A stretch of 64,000 nucleotides of DNA. Origin: Vibrio comitans (GTDB lineage: Bacteria; Pseudomonadota; Gammaproteobacteria; Enterobacterales; Vibrionaceae). Shown here one piece after another: positions 8,806 through 18,025 of this stretch; positions within the stretch are counted from its first letter, which is position 1, and each line of letters begins with the position of its first letter. A program made the translations under genes and the position numbers. The notes beneath the pieces are model-generated. The model did not search any database, was not told where the DNA came from, and was given only the letters and a program-made list of their open reading frames with translations. The stretch covers positions 806,001 through 870,000 of the forward strand of contig AP024867.1 of NCBI GenBank assembly GCA_024346835.1. The letters run 5' to 3'.

Positions 8806-9675
8806 ATGAAAAAAGTAGTACTATCTGCATTCGCTGATGAAATAGATATGGATCTAACCACTCAAATGGATGTCTTAGATTCACATGGAATCAAGCATAT
8901 TGAGATGCGTGGTGTAAATGGAAAAAATATAAGTGAAGTTACGGTTGAAGAAGCTAAGGAAATCAAGAAAGAACTAGATGACAGAGGCTTTAAAATATCT
9001 TCATTAGGCTCGCCTGTGGGTAAGATTTACCTTAAAGATGATTTCGAAAGCCACAAGAAAATGTTTGCACAATTATTAGAGGTTGCAAGTATTCTACAGT
9101 CTAAATATATGCGAATTTTTAGTTTCTTTATGGAGCCCGGTGTCAACCATGATGACTTCACCCAAGAAGTCGTTGCAAAAATATCCGAACTAGCGGAAAT
9201 GGCTAGGCCATATGATATCGTGTTACTGCATGAAAACGAGAAGGATATCTATGGTGATACTTCGGCGCGCTGTCTAAAGCTCGTGAATGGAGTGAATCAA
9301 GACAACTTTAAATTAGTTTATGATCCTGCGAACTTTGTTCAATGTAAGGAAAGTACTTTAGAAGCTTATAATTTATTAAAAGATCATGTGCTTTACTACC
9401 ATATAAAGGATGCAAGATCCGCAGATGACACTGTGGTACCTGCGGGTGATGGAGATGGTCAGATCGCGGAAATTGTGGAAGCTATTACCGATGCTGGTTA
9501 CAACGGGTTCTTATCATTAGAGCCACATTTAGGTAATTTTGCTGGTTTTGCGGCGTTAGAAAATTTAGAAAACGACGATGTTGTTGAGTTAGAAAAGAGT
9601 GATGCAAACAAATTTGGTATTGCGGTAACCGCATTAAAATCAATTCTGGAAAATAAAGCTATAGCCTACGCATAG
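8806..9675 (+). CDS. Xylose-isomerase-like TIM-barrel enzyme, copy 2
   Basis: A 289-residue protein of the sugar phosphate isomerase/epimerase superfamily. Recognisable pieces are SAFADEID at the N-terminus, the LHENEKDIYGD metal segment near residue 145, YDPANFVQC, YYHIKDA and LSLEPHL. The SAFADEID/SSLGSPVGKI type is common in Firmicutes and often sits next to MocA enzymes. It closes the four-gene run and is followed by a perfect terminator. It differs from copy 1 in all loops, so the two pairs should carry out different chemistry. Function beyond the superfamily cannot be given. Confidence 0.85.
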   Translation: MKKVVLSAFADEIDMDLTTQMDVLDSHGIKHIEMRGVNGKNISEVTVEEAKEIKKELDDRGFKISSLGSPVGKIYLKDDFESHKKMFAQLLEVASILQSKYMRIFSFFMEPGVNHDDFTQEVVAKISELAEMARPYDIVLLHENEKDIYGDTSARCLKLVNGVNQDNFKLVYDPANFVQCKESTLEAYNLLKDHVLYYHIKDARSADDTVVPAGDGDGQIAEIVEAITDAGYNGFLSLEPHLGNFAGFAALENLENDDVVELEKSDANKFGIAVTALKSILENKAIAYA

Positions 9676-9715
9676 CCATTTGGGGTCCTTCTTGATAGTA
9701 GCCGCTATCTTTTGG

Positions 9716-9750
9716 CCAGTTTGAAGATTTTTCTTCAAACTGGTTTTTTT
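9716..9750 (+). terminator. Strong intrinsic terminator of the MocA/TIM-barrel cluster
   Basis: A perfect 12-bp stem, CCAGTTTGAAGA (9716-9727) with TCTTCAAACTGG (9732-9743), a TTTT loop and a run of seven T. Confidence 0.92.
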
Positions 9751-10079
9751 ATGTGGGTAATTCCTATTATACGATTGTGTATCAGTAAACCCTATACATC
9801 CGTATTCACTAGCGCTTCTCTAGCACGCTAGTCAAAGAGCACATATTACTTTGTTATTTTTGCATAGAAGTATTCCTCTCCTCAATATGGCTGCACCCAT
9901 GAGCTGTGCATTTGAATATAACTAAGTTACTTCCTACCATTTCCCCCTCATAAAAACTGTTTCTAGAATGCTTAGAAGGAATTACTCCTGGGTGTTGATG
10001 ATTAAGACTCCATGACTCTAAATAGCAAACATTGCTACCTGAGTCCTTAAACTTAGGTCAATACTGGTATCTACTGATT

Positions 10080-10154
10080 ATGAATAAAATGTCGGTGCAA
10101 ACTCACTTCAATAGGTTTATTACGCATCAAGTTGAATCTGGAAGCATATGTTAG
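10080..10154 (+). pseudogene. Possible remnant of a ParD-like antitoxin gene
   Basis: The 24-codon frame contains HFNRFITHQVESG, which recalls the N-terminal ribbon-helix-helix segment of ParD antitoxins (HFDRFI..QVESGRY). It runs into a stop at 10152-10154. In the next frame the sequence continues AYVSVF, as if one base had been gained or lost where ParD reads RYVSASEV. No ParE-like toxin is visible downstream. The match is short and rests on memory of the family, so the call is weak. Confidence 0.3.
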
Positions 10155-10576
10155 CGTGTTTTTACATAATCCTTGCAATGTTCAAATAGTTAAGTCTATT
10201 ACATAGGAAGTGAGCGTTGATGCTAGGGATAGCATAAGAATATACAGTCAATGTTAAAGATACGGCATTTCTTGACTAAGGGGGGTTAAGGAGTGGAACA
10301 TCGACTTAGAGGTAGATGATGCTAACCATTGATATATGGTTTTGAAAGATATCCTATTAAAAAATAGGTCTGCAACTTTTTATGAGACTTTGATGTCTGA
10401 GATAAAGGAAAATATAGAAAGGAACGATAGTAGGGGATAGATTAGAAGGTGAGGCTGTGTGATTGTAACTCAATAATAAAATTCTAACCTATGTGAGAGC
10501 TATTGTAGTTTCACTAGATAAAATACATTTAACTTACAGTGAAGCAAAAAAGGTTTCTATTATTACTAATAAGCAA

Positions 10577-10607
10577 AAGGCACCATATCGTTTAAATATG
10601 ATGCCTT
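10577..10607 (-). terminator. Terminator of the GPH symporter gene
   Basis: AAGGCACCATAT (10577-10588) pairs with ATATGATGCCTT (10596-10607) with one mismatch. On the minus strand it follows the symporter stop by about 35 bases and is followed by a TTTT run. Confidence 0.65.
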
Positions 10608-10641
10608 GATAAATCATTAGTTAATTAACTAAGAATTTCAA

Positions 10642-11997
10642 TTAAGCTTCTGCCAGTGTTACGTCTTCTGTTTCTGGTTCACTCTTCTTATCTTTTAGCG
10701 TCCACATCGTTTTATACAAGAAAAAACACGCTACTGCACAAATACCAGGAAGAATAAACATTACCGATTTGATGCCAGCAAGCGTTGCGTCTGACTGAAC
10801 TTCCAGCCCAGCAGTATAGCCCACTACACTAAGACCCATACCTGCGATAAAGCCAGCTATAGCTTGACCCATCTTACGCATAAATGAATAGCTAGAGTAC
10901 AACACACCTTCTCCTCGCTGACCTGAAATTTCATAGTTGTAGTCAATACAGTCTGCGATATTAGCCCAGAAAAGGATGCTCGGCAGCATAATACATGGGG
11001 CATGCAAAATTAAATAACCAAGGGTGACGTAAGTAGATGAAGGGAGCATGAACACGGCTGCATTGATTATTGCGCCTGATGCAAAACAGGTAAGCATGAT
11101 TTTCTTGACCCCAAATCTGGTGACAAGCTTACCAACTAAAGGAGCGAGCACACCAATAGTCACCATCATGACAACTGAATTTACGGTGATTAACCAAACA
11201 CCACCAGATAGGTTTTCTGCGAGGTAAAAGTAGAGAACACTTTGTTGTCCCAACATCGCAGTTAGAAGAAACATAGAAGCGATTGCGACACAAAGATACG
11301 GTTTGTTTTTGCCGATGGTTTTTAATGTTTTAGCAAAGCTAACAGTTTCTGATGCCGGTGTTGGTTCATGTTGGATATGCTCCGCAGTATGGCGATATGA
11401 AAGTAAGTAAAAGGCAAGTGAAAGTACACCCATTACTGAGATAGCGTAAAGATAGGCCTTACTTAAATCATCTGCGTAGATCGATAACAAAAGTGGCATT
11501 AAAATAGCAGGAAATATACCACCAATAAGACCGCCTACTGAGCGAGCGCCTGCTAGCGAAGCTCGTTCTGCTGGATCGTTGGTCATTACTGTTGCCAAAG
11601 AGCCGTACGGGATGTTGACGAATGTATATGCCATTCCCCAAAGGATATAGGTTGCATAAGCCCAGACTAGCTTTTGTATATCGGTTAGTCCGGCTGGGGC
11701 CCAAAACACTAAGATTGCGCAGAGAACAACAGGCCAACTGCCTTTGATAAGGAATGGACGAAATTTTTCACCACGTCGTTTGCTAAACATCTTATCGCAG
11801 AAAGCACCCATCATAGGATCGTTGATACCATCCCATAAACGAGCAACTAAAAACAGAGTACCAGCAGCTGCGGCAGAAATGCCCAGAACATCAGTATAAT
11901 AAAGAAGTAGAAAAGCGGAAGTCATGCCAAAAGTCAGGTTATTGGCTGCATCTCCAAATGCATAACCGACTCGGTTCATCTTAGTTAAAGTTTTCAT
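10642..11997 (-). CDS. GPH-family cation symporter, probable glucuronide/uronide transporter
   Basis: A 451-residue inner-membrane protein of the glycoside-pentoside-hexuronide:cation symporter family (MelB, GusB/UidB relatives). There are about 12 hydrophobic segments, and the N-terminal signature GYAFGDAANNLTFGMTSAFL, the LWDGINDPMMG segment (Asp residues of the cation site in MelB) and the RRGEKFRPFLI loop are all present. Two UxuR-like operators lie upstream, and the GH2 glycosidase gene precedes it on the same strand, so import of beta-glucuronides is the natural reading. Transport of a neutral galactoside is the main alternative. An ATG at residue 7 is also possible as start. Confidence 0.85.
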   Translation of the reverse strand: MKTLTKMNRVGYAFGDAANNLTFGMTSAFLLLYYTDVLGISAAAAGTLFLVARLWDGINDPMMGAFCDKMFSKRRGEKFRPFLIKGSWPVVLCAILVFWAPAGLTDIQKLVWAYATYILWGMAYTFVNIPYGSLATVMTNDPAERASLAGARSVGGLIGGIFPAILMPLLLSIYADDLSKAYLYAISVMGVLSLAFYLLSYRHTAEHIQHEPTPASETVSFAKTLKTIGKNKPYLCVAIASMFLLTAMLGQQSVLYFYLAENLSGGVWLITVNSVVMMVTIGVLAPLVGKLVTRFGVKKIMLTCFASGAIINAAVFMLPSSTYVTLGYLILHAPCIMLPSILFWANIADCIDYNYEISGQRGEGVLYSSYSFMRKMGQAIAGFIAGMGLSVVGYTAGLEVQSDATLAGIKSVMFILPGICAVACFFLYKTMWTLKDKKSEPETEDVTLAEA

Positions 11998-12208
11998 TAG
12001 TTATCCAACCCATATATAGGAATGAATTAGGCGTCTGCGAGTTTAGCGCAGTGACCTAAAGTAAGGTACAAACGTTGAGAGATACATAAACTGAGTATCT
12101 CCGGTCCATAAGCTATCTTTCGGTATGAATAACTAAGTGATGCAATTCCGACCTACTGTTGATCGTTTGCACATCATATAGAAATTTTTATTATAAGTCC
12201 GACAAGCT

Positions 12209-12220
12209 TTGGTGTACCAA
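12209..12220. promoter_or_regulatory. UxuR/ExuR-like operator
   Basis: TTGGTGTACCAA, one base off the TTGGTATACCAA palindrome, 212 bases upstream of the symporter start. It is paired with a second site 42 bases away, which is four helical turns. Confidence 0.6.
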
Positions 12221-12250
12221 TAATCCTACATGTTGAACTTCTTATATATA

Positions 12251-12262
12251 TTGGTATTCCAA
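12251..12262. promoter_or_regulatory. UxuR/ExuR-like operator
   Basis: TTGGTATTCCAA in the symporter promoter region, one base off the palindrome, with A/T flanks as in the known consensus. Confidence 0.6.
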
Positions 12263-12490
12263 AATTATGACGCACATTGCATTCTTTTATTAGCAAAGCG
12301 ATCAACTTCAAAGTATGAGAGTTTCCTTATTTGAAAATACTAGGCATTAAAATGTCGAGCACTCTATTATGTTTACTAAAGTTACCCCTTTAGTATTTGT
12401 TGGCTATGATGTGCTGATATATTAACTGTAAGTGCTTGGTTATTATGTGTTTTGAGATTGTTGTGGATTGTGTTTTATAGTGTTAATTAA

Positions 12491-12528
12491 AATGAAAGCC
12501 CACTCTTGATTGAAGAAGGGCTCTCATT
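12491..12528 (-). terminator. Probable terminator of the GH2 gene
   Basis: AATGAAAGCCC (12491-12501) pairs with GGGCTCTCATT (12518-12528) with one mismatch around a 16-base loop, directly after the GH2 stop on the minus strand. Confidence 0.55.
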
Positions 12529-12541
12529 CTAAGTGTGGGTC

Positions 12542-14863
12542 TTAAGCGACTTCGATTATGGAGAGTTCGTTCAGTCGGCGGTTAAAATGATGTACAAGCT
12601 TGTTAGGGAAGCGATCTGGTTGAAGGCTTACAATAAATTCAAATGGCATGCCAAATGCCATTTGTGCTTTCTCATGCTCTAATAAAGGCTTAAACAACTC
12701 TTCCATCAAGACCTTCCCTTCTGGGTGAGTCATAATTTCAGATATTTTATTGCGAATAGATAGTCGCCCCTCTGGGTACTCTAATTCAGGAAGTTTAGCC
12801 TCCTCAATAGAATCGGAGAACCAATTCTTAATGTTGTCATCATTGTCGAAGTTGAACATGTCGTCTAATATTCCCCCCGTTTTGTCCTTCGGCAATATGT
12901 AATCTTGGTTTGGCTGTGCAACTTTACGAAACTCAACTACGTCAATAATACCTTGGGCTTGTGCTTCAACACGGTTGTAACCCGCTGATAAAGCTACATC
13001 AAACCAATGAATTGTCTGGTTGCCTGTGCCTTCACGTTTAAGTAGTGGGATTTTTTGACCATTGTTGGTCAGTGTTAGTCCTTCTAGGTTGGAATAAACT
13101 TTAACTTTGATATTGTCTAGATGGCGCTCTTTGAAACGCTTTGAAGTGATATGTACAACAGGCTCATTGCTCCAAACTGACTTGTAAAAGTAGAATGCAT
13201 CTTTTTTGATAGCACGATCAAAAGTGAGCAAACCTTTATTGTTGCGGCCAGCTACACCCCCCTCATTGCGCATATCTGAGCCAAAATCGAAGAAGTTCCA
13301 CACATAACTTCCCCAGACGTAATCATAGCGATCAAAAATGGCTAATACTTCTTCATGGTACTTTGCATGATATTCTTCAGTATAATCCTTTACCTTAGGG
13401 TCATCGCTATGCCAGTCAATGATACCTTCGGCTCCATATTCTGAATATCCTAAGCAACCATTGGGGTTAGCTTTTCGAAAATCTTGAATGAATTGTTCAT
13501 ATCCAGACGTCTCACCGATATACCAACCATGGTATTGGTTGAAGGCCACTGTGTCCGTTGCAAAGTTAGCTGGGTCATCTTCACGAATCATCATAATCTG
13601 TGCTTGAGTTGTAAGGCGCGTTGTATCCTCCTGTTTAACTACGTCGTGCATGCGGGTAACGGTATCAAGTAGTGGGCGCTCGTTTGGCATCATACCAATC
13701 TCATTTTGAACTCCCCAAAGCACAATTGAGGAGTGATTATAGGTCTGTCTAATCAACTCACGCATTTGATTGGTTGCATTTTTGCCTTGTAAGTCTGTAT
13801 CTGAGGTTTTAGATATATGTGGAGGTTCAGCCCAAATAATCATTCCAGCCTGATCAGATAGCTCATAAAAGAAGTCACTATGCTGATAGTGGGCCAGTCG
13901 AATAGAATTTGCACCAACCTCTTTGATCAGCTGCATATCTTGTATCTGATGTTCTTTTGTTAATGCATTACCGATAGCTTCTCGGTCTTGATGGCGGCTT
14001 ACACCGCGAATTTTTGTTGGCTTACCATTAAGAACAAAACCGTCTTTTCCGTTAAATTCGAAATAACGCAAACCAGTCTGGATATTAAGACTATCTTTTA
14101 GAACTCCGCCGATAGAAAGGCGAACTCGGCATTCGTACAAATAGGGGTTCTCGACACTTTGCCAAAGTATTGGATCATCTATAACGAGATCTATGGTCGA
14201 GATATGGTTCTCTACTAATGTTTTGCCATGCGCAACCACTTGATCCTGACGATCAACAAATTCTACCTCAAGCACCGGGGTGTTTTGGGTGTTATTGGTA
14301 ACTAAGGCTTTGACCTCTATTGATGCTTTACGATTAGTCACACTTCGTTGCGAAACATAGACGCCACTTGATCCCATATCGGTAAGGTCGAAGTGTATAT
14401 CCTCAGCAATCACTAAATTCACATCACGATAGAGACCACCATAGAAAGTGAAATCAGCAAACAGTGGATAAACGTCTTCATAATGAGAGTTATCAACACT
14501 GATGAATAATTCATTAGCACCTTCTATAAGGCTGTCGGTGACATCAAATCGAAATAATGAGTAACCACCTTGGTGTTCGCCCAAATGCACTCCATTTAAG
14601 TAGACGTTAGCGACACTGTTGGCTGCTCCAATTTCGATGAAGTAGTGCTTTGTATCCTCAATTGATTCGATTTGTATTGTCTTTTTATACCAACACAACC
14701 CGCGGTGATAATTGTCACCGCCATTTGTTCCATCGATAGCATTCCAGGTATGGGGTAGGTTAATTTGGTCAAACTGTTGTGGGTCGGTTATCTGAAGTGT
14801 TTCATACTCAAAAGGTTGCTTAATGAAAAGCCAGTTAGAGTTTAGATTGATACGTTGGCTCAT
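12542..14863 (-). CDS. GH2 glycoside hydrolase (beta-glucuronidase or beta-galactosidase)
   Basis: A 773-residue cytoplasmic glycosidase. It has a sugar-binding jelly roll (residues about 10-170), an immunoglobulin-like domain (about 180-275) and a TIM barrel (about 280-590). The acid/base is Glu388 in GVQNEIG and the nucleophile Glu475 in YSEYGAEG; the 87-residue spacing fits GH2. A GRNNKG segment supplies an N-x-K motif like the one that reads the carboxylate in beta-glucuronidases, but several beta-galactosidases carry NDKG here, so it does not decide. The extra 130 residues at the C-terminus are helical and of unknown use. No signal peptide. The gene is divergent from an AraC regulator and lies next to a symporter and the glucuronate route, which favours beta-glucuronidase. 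Confidence 0.88.
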   Translation of the reverse strand: MSQRINLNSNWLFIKQPFEYETLQITDPQQFDQINLPHTWNAIDGTNGGDNYHRGLCWYKKTIQIESIEDTKHYFIEIGAANSVANVYLNGVHLGEHQGGYSLFRFDVTDSLIEGANELFISVDNSHYEDVYPLFADFTFYGGLYRDVNLVIAEDIHFDLTDMGSSGVYVSQRSVTNRKASIEVKALVTNNTQNTPVLEVEFVDRQDQVVAHGKTLVENHISTIDLVIDDPILWQSVENPYLYECRVRLSIGGVLKDSLNIQTGLRYFEFNGKDGFVLNGKPTKIRGVSRHQDREAIGNALTKEHQIQDMQLIKEVGANSIRLAHYQHSDFFYELSDQAGMIIWAEPPHISKTSDTDLQGKNATNQMRELIRQTYNHSSIVLWGVQNEIGMMPNERPLLDTVTRMHDVVKQEDTTRLTTQAQIMMIREDDPANFATDTVAFNQYHGWYIGETSGYEQFIQDFRKANPNGCLGYSEYGAEGIIDWHSDDPKVKDYTEEYHAKYHEEVLAIFDRYDYVWGSYVWNFFDFGSDMRNEGGVAGRNNKGLLTFDRAIKKDAFYFYKSVWSNEPVVHITSKRFKERHLDNIKVKVYSNLEGLTLTNNGQKIPLLKREGTGNQTIHWFDVALSAGYNRVEAQAQGIIDVVEFRKVAQPNQDYILPKDKTGGILDDMFNFDNDDNIKNWFSDSIEEAKLPELEYPEGRLSIRNKISEIMTHPEGKVLMEELFKPLLEHEKAQMAFGMPFEFIVSLQPDRFPNKLVHHFNRRLNELSIIEVA

Positions 14864-14990
14864 TTACTTGCTCCGCGGTTGTTGTTTGATGAGACTTTCC
14901 TAATCCTAAGGATATGCAATACATCTAATATCAATGCAATTGATATTTTTATATACTATGTTGATGTTCAAGAAGTGAAATATTGAAATT

Positions 14991-16202
14991 ATGAGCAATG
15001 TCACGTTAGAGCAACTTAGAGATAAGATGGAGTTAGTTCAAAGCCTAACTAATATAGAGTTGCGTATTTCGTCAGTAAAACTTGGATTTGATGAATTAAA
15101 TTTAACCAATCAACCTCAGTTTATTGTCCATGAAGCGAATCAACTATTGAAGCAACTTGAACAAATGCCTGAGCAACACAAAGTCAGGTTATTAGAAGGG
15201 TGGTTTGATAGTTATTACTTGGGGATTCATTGGCATGAAGTTGCATACGTATATGGACCATTCTGTATAGAGAAATACGGGAAAGGAGTTGATTATTCGA
15301 ATGCGTTAAATTACCTAGATCTAGACTTAGAGTCACAACTTTTGCTTGAGTCCTACTTGGATCACAGAGCTGTGTTTGAACCTACTAAGTTGAAGGGTTT
15401 AGGTAAGATGCTTGGTAGTTTCTTAACCAGTAAAGAGATCGAGGTGCAAACGTGTTCTAAGCCGAGCAACAGAGGTTTGAACGAAAAGCCTGATCTTGGA
15501 GAGGAGTTGGATAAGTTTTCTAAGGCAAGCAGGCTAGAACTGAGATTTGAAATTGAGAAACGTTGGACAAAAGCAATATCGATGGGGGATGAGCAAACAT
15601 ACCTTAGGATACTAGAAGAGAACGTTGACAGACTAAGAATGCCGACGCGAGTAAAAAGTAGCCTTCAAGATAGAAAGTATTTGGCAGTATCATCGAACTC
15701 TATAGCTGCAAGAGCGGCTATTGCTGGTGGGGTAAGCCTTCAGATCGTAGAGGCACTATCAATACAGCATGTTAGAGAAATCGAAGGCTGTAACAGCTCA
15801 AAGGATATTGAAACCTTGAGCTACAAAATTCCGTTGAATTATTGCAAACTCGTTCAACGTTATAATCTTCGCCAACACTCACCATTGATTCGTTTAGCTA
15901 TTGAAAAGATGCGAAGTAACCTAAGTAATAAGGTGAGTTTGACTAAGATTGCTAGTCAATTGGATGTCACTCCTGAGCATTTAGCAAGGCAATTCAAAAA
16001 GGAAACAGGGCATACGGTATCTAAATATACCAATCGACTTAAGATTCAAGAGTCTTTGCCCTTTCTAGCAGGTAAACAACTCACGGTGGACGCGCTAGCT
16101 GAACAGCTTGGATTTTGTTCATCGGCGTATTTTCGTAAGGTTTTTAAAGACATAATGGGAAGCACTCCAACTCAATACGCAAACCAAAGCGTGAACGATT
16201 GA
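14991..16202 (+). CDS. AraC-family transcriptional regulator of the GH2 gene
   Basis: A 403-residue regulator with a C-terminal AraC/XylS double helix-turn-helix (residues about 300-400): VSLTKIASQLDVTPEHLARQ and then LTVDALAEQLGFCSSAYFRK ending GSTPTQYA. The 290-residue N-terminal part is not a cupin and I do not recognise it; it should sense the inducer. It is divergent from the GH2 gene with 127 bases between the starts, so it probably activates that gene in response to a glycoside. The GH2 gene therefore seems to have its own specific control on top of UxuR. Confidence 0.88.
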   Translation: MSNVTLEQLRDKMELVQSLTNIELRISSVKLGFDELNLTNQPQFIVHEANQLLKQLEQMPEQHKVRLLEGWFDSYYLGIHWHEVAYVYGPFCIEKYGKGVDYSNALNYLDLDLESQLLLESYLDHRAVFEPTKLKGLGKMLGSFLTSKEIEVQTCSKPSNRGLNEKPDLGEELDKFSKASRLELRFEIEKRWTKAISMGDEQTYLRILEENVDRLRMPTRVKSSLQDRKYLAVSSNSIAARAAIAGGVSLQIVEALSIQHVREIEGCNSSKDIETLSYKIPLNYCKLVQRYNLRQHSPLIRLAIEKMRSNLSNKVSLTKIASQLDVTPEHLARQFKKETGHTVSKYTNRLKIQESLPFLAGKQLTVDALAEQLGFCSSAYFRKVFKDIMGSTPTQYANQSVND

Positions 16203-16390
16203 TATTAAAAATCTTGTTATTTGCGAGTAGCAAATATTTTACCCATTGCCCAAAAGTCGAAATGAGACGGCTACTTTCATATTTTCATGTTCTATCTTCA
16301 CCCAACGGCCTCCTCTTGTAGTCATATTGGGGAAAGAGTATTTTTGTACGTACGTATCAATAGCTCGTTGTATTAGGCTTAATCCAATAT

Positions 16391-16425
16391 AAAAAAGGCT
16401 TGCACCCAGTAAAGGGTAGCAAGCC
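16391..16425 (-). terminator. Terminator of the uxuB-uxaC-kdgK-eda operon
   Basis: On the minus strand GGCTTGC and ACCC pair with GGGT and GCAAGCC (16397-16407 with 16414-16425, one bulge) and a run of six U follows. It lies about 20 bases after the eda stop. Confidence 0.85.
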
Positions 16426-16444
16426 AAAAGAGGCAACTTTATTA

Positions 16445-17074
16445 CTAATTTCGAACTAATTGAGCCACTTCACGTGCTAAACGGCCGATCTCGGACCAAT
16501 TCTTGGTATCGATAAGTTTTTTATCTACCATCCATGTCCCACCGCAGGCGATAACACGATCTAGTGAAAGGTAATCGTTCACGTTCTGAGGGTTTATCCC
16601 TCCGGTGGGCATAATCTTGATCTGAGTGTAAGGCGCTAAAAGAGACTTAAGCATCGAGATACCACCAGAAGCTTCAGCAGGGAAAAACTTCAATGTTGTC
16701 AGTCCCATTTCTAAAGCCGCTTCTACAACACTTGGATTGTTCACTCCAGGTATAATATCAATTCCGATCTCTTGACAAGATCGTACGGTATTTGGATTAA
16801 ACCCAGGGGAGACAACGAAGGTCGCGCCGGCTTCTTTTGCTGCAACTGCTTGAGATTTATTTAATACAGTACCCGCACCAATGAGCATTTGAGGTTGCGA
16901 TTCTCTAAGCAGACGAATAGCTTCTATAGCTGCGTCTGAGCGGAAGGTGATTTCTGCAGCAGGCAGGCCATTTTCAGCCAGTGCTTTGCCTAGAGGAATT
17001 ACGTCTTCTGCACGATCAAGGGCAATTACGGGTATTACTTTGATTGCTGATAGCTGTTCAACAAGAGTAGTCAT
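16445..17074 (-). CDS. eda: 2-dehydro-3-deoxy-6-phosphogluconate aldolase
   Basis: A 209-residue class I aldolase that splits KDPG into pyruvate and glyceraldehyde 3-phosphate, the last step of the hexuronate route. The Schiff-base lysine is Lys129 in TLKFFPAE, the general acid/base Glu41 lies in AEITFRS, and the phosphate site appears as MPTGGI. Length matches E. coli Eda (213). It is the last gene of the operon, 10 bases after kdgK, and ends at a strong terminator. No oddities. Confidence 0.95.
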   Translation of the reverse strand: MTTLVEQLSAIKVIPVIALDRAEDVIPLGKALAENGLPAAEITFRSDAAIEAIRLLRESQPQMLIGAGTVLNKSQAVAAKEAGATFVVSPGFNPNTVRSCQEIGIDIIPGVNNPSVVEAALEMGLTTLKFFPAEASGGISMLKSLLAPYTQIKIMPTGGINPQNVNDYLSLDRVIACGGTWMVDKKLIDTKNWSEIGRLAREVAQLVRN

Positions 17075-17084
17075 GAGAGATGTC

Positions 17085-18023
17085 CTAGGGATTAAATTTA
17101 ATATGAGTCATAGCACTGTTAGGAATGATAGCCCCTTTGTGTTGAATGACCGTTCCAGCCAATAAGTGCCCTTGTCTTGAGCATGCTTCTGGAGACAGAT
17201 AAGCAAGCCATCCACTGATGAAACCAGCATTAAAAGAGTCACCCGCTGAGGTTGTATCCACGACTTGTTCCACTGACGTTGCTGGTACAAACAGCTGTTC
17301 TCTTGTAGAAAAGTCGCTAAAGAGACTCCCGTCTGCCCCCATCTTTAAAACAAGGCACTTTACACCTTGATCTTTTAAACGGTTGAGTGTTGAGGTCTCA
17401 TCTCTATCACCCCATAAAGCGCGCTCGTCATCATTAGTGACAAGGGCGAGGTCGGTAATTGAATACATGAGTTGATAGAAATGCTTTGCTTCATCTACGT
17501 TGCTCCAAAGCGCAGGTCGGTAGTTAGAATCAAAGGCTATTTCAGTGCCTTGGCATTTCAATTCCTTAAGGAATTCGATCATTAGGTATCTGTCTTGCTC
17601 AGGTAAAATGGCAAGGCTAATACCGCTAAGGTATACCATATCCACCCCGTTTAGTGCTTTGACAACTCCAGAGAAATTAGGATGTTGAAGCATAAATCGA
17701 GCTGGGGATTGATCGCGCCAGTACAGGAAAGTGCGCTCACCTTTGTCATCTAGTTGAATGAGATATAACCCAGGTTGACGATCATTGTCAGTGAGTACTA
17801 ACTCAGTATTGATCCCCTCATCTTGCCAGCGTATTTTCATTCCTTGACTGACACTGTCTGTACCAAGAGCAGATACATACTGTACTTGGAGATAGTGACC
17901 GGCAGCGCGCGCCATATACACTGCGGTATTGAGGGAGTCTCCGCCATAGGACTGTTTCATTGAGCCAAACGGCTCACCGTTCAGCTCTATCATGCACTCG
18001 CCAAGAATCGCTATGCGTTTCAT
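17085..18023 (-). CDS. kdgK: 2-dehydro-3-deoxygluconokinase
   Basis: A 312-residue PfkB-family sugar kinase that phosphorylates 2-keto-3-deoxygluconate to KDPG with ATP. The N-terminal GECMIELNGEPFG and YGGDSLNTAVYMAR segments bind the sugar, and the C-terminal DTTSAGDSFNAGF motif contains the anion hole and the catalytic Asp. Length matches E. coli KdgK (309). It is two bases downstream of uxaC and just ahead of eda, so the four enzymes are coupled. It supplies the step between mannonate dehydratase and the aldolase. Confidence 0.95.
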   Translation of the reverse strand: MKRIAILGECMIELNGEPFGSMKQSYGGDSLNTAVYMARAAGHYLQVQYVSALGTDSVSQGMKIRWQDEGINTELVLTDNDRQPGLYLIQLDDKGERTFLYWRDQSPARFMLQHPNFSGVVKALNGVDMVYLSGISLAILPEQDRYLMIEFLKELKCQGTEIAFDSNYRPALWSNVDEAKHFYQLMYSITDLALVTNDDERALWGDRDETSTLNRLKDQGVKCLVLKMGADGSLFSDFSTREQLFVPATSVEQVVDTTSAGDSFNAGFISGWLAYLSPEACSRQGHLLAGTVIQHKGAIIPNSAMTHIKFNP

Positions 18024-18025
18024 GC

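Larger units (their letters stand above)
9751..10641. other. Gene-poor stretch of about 890 bases
   Basis: Stops are dense in all frames and no full gene can be supported. It holds a possible antitoxin remnant at 10080-10154, a 7-bp inverted repeat at 9808-9832, and the terminator of the symporter gene near its end. It looks like decayed DNA between two functional units. Confidence 0.6.
11998..12541. other. Promoter region of the symporter gene, about 540 bases
   Basis: No gene is visible. It carries two UxuR-like palindromes (12209-12220 and 12251-12262) and, at its far end, the terminator of the GH2 gene, so the symporter has its own promoter. Confidence 0.65.

Noticed and set aside
9751..10641. 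Insertion sequence or transposase remnant
   Set aside because: No terminal inverted repeats, no DDE-type motif and no target duplication could be seen; only a weak ParD likeness remained.
16239..16436. 65-codon minus-strand frame next to eda
   Set aside because: It runs through the clear terminator of the eda operon and lacks a ribosome-binding site.
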